The notes beneath the pieces were generated by a model that was given only the letters and a program-made list of their open reading frames with translations, made no database searches and was not told where the DNA came from. Source: Neurospora crassa OR74A (Eukaryota; Ascomycota; Sordariomycetes; Sordariales; Sordariaceae). From it: 64,000 bases of DNA. Positions 56,447-64,000 of the stretch are shown one piece after another. The first letter of the stretch is position 1. Every line of letters starts with the position of its first letter. Location of the stretch: positions 3,844,001 to 3,908,000 of the forward strand of contig NC_026506.1 in the NCBI RefSeq assembly GCF_000182925.2, read 5' to 3'. Position numbers and translations under genes: made by a program.

Positions 56447-59400
56447 TCAGCGACGAATAGACCAACGAAGACCCTTGGCCTTTGCCTCTTCAGAAACACC
56501 CCAAGGCTTTTGAGGAGTAGAGGCGGTGTTTGGCACAAGTGCCCGGCATGCGGCAGTGGTGCAGTCATTCTCTGTCCAGGCGACCTGGAAGTCATCAGCC
56601 CACCAGGTCACTGGCTTGCCGGCAACTGTCAACGTGATGTTGACTGCAGTCAAGTTGGTGAATTGCAGTGCAGTAGCGGAATCCAGGATCTGATGGCGGA
56701 GAACACAGCTGTCAATATTCTTGCAAGCGCCAACCACAAGAGTCTTGTTCGCCTGGATCACATCATGAACACCGTTCCACTGGATGCCCTTGACGTTGAA
56801 GACGCATGGCTCAACAGTCGAGTTGCAACCAAGGCTGACACCGAGGAAATCGAAGCGGAAGCAAGGGTTGTTGCGAAGCTGGGCGAGGCCGATTTGTGCA
56901 ACGTTCTTGGATGCGCCATCGTATTGAACCATCTGGGACCCAGAGGACGGGACAAAGCGCGACTGAGGTGGAGGCACGACACGGAAGTCATCCGAGAACA
57001 AGAAGCGGTGATACGGGCGAGGAACAGGCTGATGGCGCACAACCATGGCACTGTTGGTGTCGCTGTTCAGTGTCTCGGGAGCGTGAATGTCATCGAACTG
57101 GAGCAAACGTCAGTGATTTTAAACTTAAAAAAAGGGGCCAAGGACAAACTCACCCCGAAGGTGTAACCACCACGATCACCAAGTGAGCCGCATGCAACAG
57201 ACGCCGTAGAAACCGAGTCAGGGGCAACCGAGGAAGGGGTGGGAATAACGGTAATATGCGCAGCACGGGGGTGAATGTGGCCAAGGCCAAACTCGGTCTG
57301 GGGAGGAGGAACCTCTTCACCAGCAGAGGTCTCGGGCGGGGCCTCGAATGACAATGTGGGAATCGCCTGCTCATCTGACGAGGTGGAGGGCTCGGGAGTG
57401 ACAACAGGAATGCTCTGGCCACCGCCAGATGAGGTGGTAGCCTCGATAGGCTGGCCACCGCCGGCAGTGCTGGTAGGTTCGGTAGGTTCAGTAGGCTCGA
57501 TAGGCTGGCCACCACTGGCAGCGCTGGTAGGTTCAGCAGGCTCGGCGGTCAGAGTGGGAATGGCCTGTTCGCCGGATGCGGTGCTGGCGGGCTCCGGAGC
57601 GACGACTGAGGGAATCGCGGGCTCTGAACTGATCACAGCAAGGGTGGAACTGCTCAGCATCAGAACGGTAGATGAGTCACTGGGAGATGGTACAGAAGGC
57701 GCCGAGCTAATGACAGCCAAGGTTGAGCTGCTCAACATCAATACAGTGGATGACTCGGAGGACGGGGCTGGCGCAACAGCGCTGGCGGAGATGTAGCTGG
57801 TTGAGGATTTGGTACAAGTGGTGTCAATGGAGTACGTCGGCCACATGGTAACGACAGAGGGACCAAAGCCGCCGTTCTGACCGGGGTCAAAGAAGGCGCC
57901 GCCATTGCTGGTGGTACACGAGGTGGTGGTGACCAGTGTGTTCTGAGGCCAGACAGTGAAGATCGAAGGTAGAACAGTGACGACTTGAGGACCCTGAGCA
58001 GGTGCCGTCGCAATCACAGCGGAGGGCTGTGCCAAAGTCAAAGTAGTCGCAAAAGCACCACCGCCAATTGCAGAGGGAGAGTTGAGACCATTGCCAGAAC
58101 CGTTGGGATCAATGGTGACAATGCTTGGGCCAGAGCCAGGTCCAGAGCCAGAACCAGAGCCGAGAGTGGTGGTAAATGCAACGACCGAGTAAAGACCAGA
58201 GCCGATAGGAATGGTTTCCGATAGGAAAATCTCTGACACAGTCAAGATAGGACCGTTAGACTGAGCCGCGCCAGCTCCTCCCTGAGTAATGGTGAAAATG
58301 GAACCGGCACCAGCGTTAGGTGAGCCGTAGCCTTGAGGGCCATTGCCAGAACCGAAGGGACCATTGTCCGAACCAGAGGGGCCATTGTTCGAACCAGAGG
58401 GTCCGTTGCCAGAGCCCGATGGAATGGTGAAAGTGAAGGCAGTGGCGAAGCCAGTTGCACCGGGTTGTAGACCACCGGCAACCTCGGAAGGCAATTCAGT
58501 AATAGTCAAGACAGGACCAAGGCCGGAGTTGGGTGAGCCGTAGCCTTGAGGGCCATTGCCGGAACCAACAGGCCCACTGCCATAACCAAGAGGCCCGTTA
58601 CCGGAACCGAAGGGACCATTGTTCGAACCAGAGGGTCCGTTGCCAGAGCCCGATGGAATGGTGAAAGTGAGGGCAGTGGCAAAGCCAGTTGCACCGGGTT
58701 GTAGACCACCGGCAGCCCCGGAAGGCAATTCAGTAATAGTCAAGACAGGACCAAGGCCGGAGTTGGGTGAGCCATAACCCTGAGGACCGTTGCCCTGTCC
58801 GGAGCCTTGGGGTCCACTGCCTTGCCCATTGCCAGGCGACGACAAAGTGACGGTGAATGCAGTGCCGACACCATTCCCACCAGGTTGGACACCTCCGGTA
58901 GGAGCAGCACCACCCTCAGTGATGGTCAAGACATTGGACGGGCCATTTTGAGTGGCCACTGGGTTGCCGCCGCCAGGAATCGTAAGAACAGTGGGATGTC
59001 CATCAGGTCCAATCACAGTGATGACTTCTCCACCGGGAAAAGAGCCGCCATATGGGGTCGCAGAAGGCTGAGCAGTGATGCCCCCAGCACCGGCCGGAAT
59101 GGTGACGATGGATGGTGAGCCAGAAGGCAATCCCTCAGTCACAGTCAAAATGCCTCCCTGGCCGACCGGAGCCGTGTTGCCACTGGCAGGAACGGTGACG
59201 GCGACAGGTGTACCAGAGAGCGTGAGAGTAAACACTGTGCCAGCTGCAGGAGTGGCCAAGCCATTGCCTCCCTCGGTGACAGTCGCGAGGCCAGAACCAG
59301 TGGCGGGGTTGCCGCCTGGGTTGCTCTGAGGAAGAGGCACAACGACCGGTGTGCCATCAATGGTGATAGTGAACTCCCCGTTGTTAGGGGAGCTTCCAGA

Positions 59401-62400
59401 TCCAGACCCTGTTCCATAGCCACTGGGGGACGGACCCTCAGTGACAGTCAAGACATTGGAAGGGCTGGAGCCAGAGCCGCCGCCGACAGGAATAGTGACA
59501 ACATACGGTGCACCAGAAGTGGGAGTGATGGTGAAGACCGCGAGGCCACTGGGAAGAGAACCAGCACCAGACCCGGTGCCAGAGCCGTACCCGGGAACAG
59601 TGGCAGAACCGCTGGCAACAGTTGGTTGAGCGACCGGAGCAGTTGCAGGAACGGTGATGGTGAACAAAGTCCCAAACTCAGAAACAACAATCTCCGATGA
59701 GGCAGGCGAGGTTGCAGAAGGCAACGACCCAGATCCAGGAAGCGTGATGGTAAAGAGAGTTCCCGACTCTGAGACGACAATCGCGGAAGGTGTGGGCGAA
59801 GAACTAGACGGTTGCCCAGTCACACCAGGAGTGTATGTGACAACCACGGGTGTAGCGAACCCATCAGACGGCCCGAGAGTGATCGTGATAGGAGAAAGCT
59901 CGCCAGATGAACCAGTGGGGTTGGAGCCAGATCCAAATGGGTTGCTACCACCACTTCCATACCCAGCAGGGCCACCACTGACCGAAGGTGATGAGCCAGA
60001 TCCTGATGATGGCTGGAGGGTGTAAGTGACGGCATAGGAAGACTCGGTCTCGCCTGGCCCAGCAGGAACGGTGTAAGTGACAACGACGGGAGACCCAGTG
60101 GCAGCAGATGGAGAACCAACAGGTTCCGTGACGGTAATAACGCCAGGCTGATCACTACCGCCGCCATAGCCGTAAGGATCGCTTGCAGACGGACCAGAAC
60201 CGGAACCGGAGTTGTCAGGAACAGTGACGGTCAAGACGCCAGATGGGCCATTGCCACCAGAGCCGTACGGGCCGCTTCCAGGGAAGGAACCGCTGGAATC
60301 GGTGGTCTCGGGAACGACAACAGTGACGACACCGGACGGGCCATTGGTGTTGACAGCAGAAGGAGAAGCGCCAGAGGGATAGTCTGAAACGGGAACCGTG
60401 AAAGTGACAAGGCTGGGCTGGCCATTAGCTCCGGTAAGCGTGAGGGTCAAGCAAGTCGACTGATCATCATCGCTTGTACCAGAGGAGCCGCTTCCGGGAG
60501 TCGGTAGAACTGTGACGGTAACCGGACCCGAAGGGCCATTATAAGGTGCCGATGGAGCACCACCGCTTGGGGACGCTGAGGCAACTGGAACGGTGACAGT
60601 GGCAAGACTCGGCTGGCCGTTGGCTCCAGTAAGCGTAAGAGTCAGGCAGGTTGACTGACCCTCGTCACCTGAGCCAGACGGGCTGCTGCCAGGGAGGCCA
60701 GAGGCGCCTGGAAAGGGGAAAGCTGTAACGGTGACCGGATCCGAGGGGCCATTGTAAGGCACAGAAGGAACACCGCCTACGGGGAAACCAGAACCAGCGG
60801 GAACAGTGACAGTCAAAAGGCTAGACTGACCATCAGAGTTTGCTCCAGGAATTGTCAGCGTCAAGCAAGTCGACTGGCCGTTGCCATAACCAGGACCGCT
60901 GCCTTGGCCACCCGAGCCTGAACCCGGAGTGCTGCTGGCAGGAACCGTAAGCGTGACTGTGGGAGCTTGGTTGCCAGAGCCGAAGCCAGACTGACCAGAA
61001 CCTTGGCCGGGAAAAGACTGAGTGGGAGCGCCAGCTTGGGGAACAGTCAAAGTGACAGTGTCGGGTGTTCCATTGCCCGCAGGCGCAGCAGAGCCGCCAT
61101 AAGGAGGGTAGCCGGTTTCGCCTGATGATCCGCCATTCTGACTGGGCTGAGTGGCCTCGAGAACAGTGACAGTGACGGGCGAACCGCCATCCTGACCGCC
61201 TACGGGAGACGAGCCGGCACCAGGTGTCAAAGTGAAAATGCCGGTGTAGCCAGGCGAGTTGCCATCAGCGGAGACGGTGTATGTGACCAAGGTGAGACCT
61301 GATGAATCTCCAGCGGAGACAGTGCTGTGAACGCCAAAAGGACCAAGTGGGATAGTCAGATCAGTCGGTCCATATGAGGAGCCCGGGTCGCCAGGTGGGT
61401 AGGGGAGGTTGGGTGTCACAGTGAGAGTCTCGACAAGAGGAGTGGGCATGCCAGGCTCGGCAGGAATCGTGTAAGTGATTGTCAGAGGATTCGGACCGCC
61501 AAAGAATGGTGGGTAGGACTCCTTGCCCCCCTGAGTCGTGGTGAGTTGAGGCAAAGGAACGGTGACGGTAGTGCCGGAACCAGGGTTGCCGGAGCCGCCA
61601 GCCCCAGGTGTGAGCGCGTCGGAGCATGTCGAGGAAAGGAGACCTCCAGGCACTGGCAAGTTGGTTGGCACTTGTGGATTAGCCGATGCACCGCCAACGA
61701 CAGTGACAAGCGGACCAGATGTCGCGCCATTGAGGCCAGGAGCTGAGACGATGGTAGACCATGACCCAGGACTGTCTGCAACGTCAGGAATGGTGACAGT
61801 GAGCACAACAGTGGCTGACTGGTTGGGGCCTTCTGGTATTGTGAGAGTGACGACTTCACCGGCCTGCCCAGATATTTGAGGAACAGTCACAGTGACTCCT
61901 GCGGGAGAGGAACCGGAGCCCGAGCCGCCGGGAATGGTGATTGTGATACCGGAACCAGACCCTGGAGAAGCTGGGCTGGGAGATGCTTGGGGAGCAGTGA
62001 CTGTGACAATTGAACCAGGAGAGTTGCCGTTGCCGTTATTGCCAGCACCAGAACCAGCGCCAGGTGTGTTGAGGGTAATGGTCGATACCGGGATGGTGAC
62101 CGTGCTCATGGGAGTAGAGAGAGCTGTGATGGTGATGGTGACAGGTTCAAGAGTGCTAGCAGAGCCGAAGGGAGAACCGAAGGGGGAAGACTCAGTGGTG
62201 CAGGTAGAAGAAAGAAGACCATTGTTGCCAGAACCAGAAGGTGAACCGAATGACCCGGGAGACCCGGCAGCAGGATCAGAACCGCCAACAGGAACCGTGA
62301 GAGTGAAGACCGAACCAGCTGGGGCAGCAGCAGTCGGAGAGTTGCCGCCCGGGACAGTGACGAAGACAGTGCCTTGGTCTGTCTCGGTGCTTGTGCAAGT

Positions 62401-62571
62401 TGTGTCGATGTCGTAATCGAGGCTGCGGAAAGGACAAGTCAGCAAACAAGAAAAGAGACAATGGCATTGGATGGAGAAGGCATGGGAAAGGACTCACTTG
62501 CGAGGGACAACAGCACCGGATGCTGTCCAGGCTATGCCCGAGAGCACGCCCAGAGACGCGTTGAGACGCAT
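56447..62571 (-). CDS. Giant secreted Ser/Gly/Thr/Pro/Val repeat protein, cell-surface type (3 exons)
   Basis: My model is complement(join(56447..57097, 57154..62422, 62498..62571)), 1997 residues. Introns use GTGAGT with CGCAG and CCAG acceptors, and phases agree. Exon 1 encodes a signal peptide (LGVLSGIAWTASGAVVP). Exon 2 is about 1750 residues of low-complexity repeats. The basic theme is a beta-strand-like phrase such as VTVTVP, LTITE or FTITLP separated by Gly/Ser/Pro linkers, with recurring STCLTLTLTGANGQPS phrases and a recent 78-residue tandem duplication. Near its C-terminal end are EPT/GGGQ repeats. The last 217 residues form a globular domain beginning GGYTFGFDDIHAPETL, with several Cys, NITLTVAG and WWADDFQVAW, similar to other fungal repeat proteins. 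No GPI signal is visible. I infer a cell-wall or adhesin-like role; no enzyme motif is seen. Confidence 0.85.
58387..58794 (-). repeat. Nearly identical 234 bp tandem repeat in the giant protein gene
   Basis: Copy 1 starts at 58387 and copy 2 at 58621, a period of 234 bp (78 codons). The compared parts differ at only a few bases per hundred. Each encodes GYGSPNSGLGPVLTITELPS and GLQPGATGFATA. Confidence 0.88.
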
Positions 62572-64000
62572 CTTGGTGTCAGCGACTGGATGCCGAAGTG
62601 GTGATCTTGCTTCTCAAGGTGAAGAAGAGAAGATAACAAATTGGACACAAAGTAGGTGATAATGAGCGTGATGCCAGAAGAGAAAACGCCAAAAGGCAAG
62701 AAAGTGGGCGGAAAATCTGATGATGCCGAGATCAACAAGGTGGAGAGAGACTGAGTTGAAAGCTGAAGGATGAGGAGGATGAATCGAGAGAACGACAAGA
62801 GGAGCAGGACGGCGGTCTTATGTAGGCCATCTGAAGAGCCATCCTCGTTTCCCACCATCCAAGCAGATGACGAGGGGTCGGGGACAAGCAGCATGTCGAC
62901 TTCCTCTGCGTTTAATGATCCTAACATTGGGGAGGAAGGCGTCGTGGTGGAAGTGGAAAGTTGCGCATCGTGGACAGAAAAGAGGAGGCAAGCATGTGGA
63001 CATCAATCGTGCGAAAGTCGACGAAGGGGGAAGGACTTGATGGCATGAAAAGCCACTCTCGACCGCAGCGGAAATGAGAAACAGGATGTGCTTGATTGTC
63101 AGGGAAGGAGCTCAGGGGACTTCAATGAGGGAGGGGAGAGCTGGGACTGGTCCATGTGAGATCATCAAGAAAGACGTTCCTTCCTCAACTGCCATCTCTG
63201 TCTGCGAGAGAACTTGGCCATCGAAATTTCGTTGGGACTGAAAATCCACCCGAACTTCTGTACCTTCTCGTCAGCATATTGCTCCTTCCCGCTTGTGAAG
63301 TCTTTGTGAGACCAACATCATCGAGGATGGATTGAAATTGGACACATTGACCGCAATGGGGCAGCAATGACTCGGAAGTCACTCTTGTCCACCTCGAACC
63401 GCGGCAGGAGTGGAAGGAGGCTGCACTTTTCATGGTGAGTCGTCCCCAACCGAACCAAGTGGGAGGTGTAGTTTCGGAGTTGACTGAGTTGCAGGATGTC
63501 CCTGGCAAGAAGCGCTCGCATGGAAGTCGGACTGCAGAGTAGTACTACCTCTGCCCTCTGCGATGCCAACTCGGACGGAGCTGAGATGAATGGTTTTGAG
63601 CTGTGTTCCTTCCTTTGGCCGTCCTTCCTTGCGCTCATCAAACTCAAAATTCCGTGACGACATTCAGTTGCCCCAAGTGCTCCTTGACAAATCCTTTCTC
63701 CTTAGCAGTCTCCTGCTACTCAAGCTAGTACCGGACTATTTCAGGTCGTTTGTCTCCATGCTTCTTTGAGGAATAACGGGAAGGTTCACGCAGCATCCGA
63801 ATCGATTCCATCCATCACTTCCACATCCATGCTCTGAATCGAATGACAGATGCGACTTGCGGCAACTTCACGCCAGGTGAGTTATCTCGGAGGGAAAGGT
63901 TGTCCATAACCGAAAGGGACGACTGAATGTTGTTTCATTTACCGAGGTACGTGTGAGTAAACGGGTTGGTTCAGTTCTGTGCGTAGCAAAGCACTGGCGA
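62572..64000. other. Upstream region of the giant protein gene, to the window edge
   Basis: This 1.4 kb should hold the promoter and leader of the minus-strand giant gene. Short open frames on both strands show no family resemblance. No repeat or RNA gene is seen. Confidence 0.5.

Noticed and set aside
57275-57796. Long plus-strand frames over the giant gene (also 61892-62416)
   Set aside because: Antisense shadows of the Ser/Gly/Pro repeats.
63185-63663. Overlapping minus frames near the right edge
   Set aside because: No recognised family, and the frames overlap each other. Probably upstream DNA of the giant gene.

Overview
The window is nuclear DNA of a filamentous ascomycete (Pezizomycotina). 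It most resembles Sordariales such as Neurospora, Sordaria or Podospora. That placement rests on remembered protein families and gene style, not on a search. Genes have short introns (mostly 50-170 nt) with GTRAGT-like donors, CTAAC-type branch points and YAG acceptors. Coding DNA is GC-rich, proteins carry long Ser/Thr/Pro/Gln tracts, and intergenic DNA is long and full of short tandem repeats and TAGGTA/TACCTA motifs. I recognised no retroelement, DNA transposon, tRNA or CRISPR array.

Layout. 1-1.2 kb: the 3' end of a fungal transcription factor. 2.1-4.7 kb (-): a four-exon protein with a histone H1-like, AT-hook and RG-rich N-terminus joined to a BTB/POZ domain. 5.7-7.1 kb (-): Golgi tether subunit COG5, divergent from a DUF2434 membrane protein at 8.1-9.8 kb (+). 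9.8-21 kb: an 11 kb gene-poor stretch upstream of a C2H2 transcription factor (21.0-23.4 kb, +). 23.4-26.3 kb: a repeat-rich spacer holding a diverged tandem duplication. 26.3-28.0 kb (-): a GH105-like hydrolase whose second half has lost its frame several times. 28.4-30.3 kb (-): an OTT_1508-type deaminase-like protein. 31.7-33.1 kb (+): a second zinc-finger-like gene with an in-frame TAG that may lie in an intron. 33.1-42.3 kb: a second gene desert with two long hairpins.

42.3-44.1 kb (+): a six-exon CFEM/rhodopsin-domain (PTH11-class) receptor. 46.0-47.8 kb (+): an FAD monooxygenase with an unresolved first exon. 50.5-51.8 kb (+): a secreted GH7 endoglucanase. 52.1-54.1 kb and 54.5-55.7 kb (-): two unrecognised fungal proteins. 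56.4-62.6 kb (-): a secreted protein of about 2000 residues built of Ser/Gly/Thr/Pro/Val repeats with a Cys-containing C-terminal domain. The last 1.4 kb is its upstream region.

The genes do not form one cluster or pathway. Loose themes are plant-polysaccharide degradation (GH7 and the decayed GH105), surface sensing (CFEM receptor, giant surface protein, DUF2434) and transcription or chromatin control (two zinc-finger genes, the AT-hook BTB protein, the partial factor at the left edge). The least ordinary items are the deaminase-like protein, the AT-hook/BTB architecture, the GH105 pseudogene, the TAG-interrupted zinc-finger gene and the two hairpins. I see no convincing multi-gene novel system.
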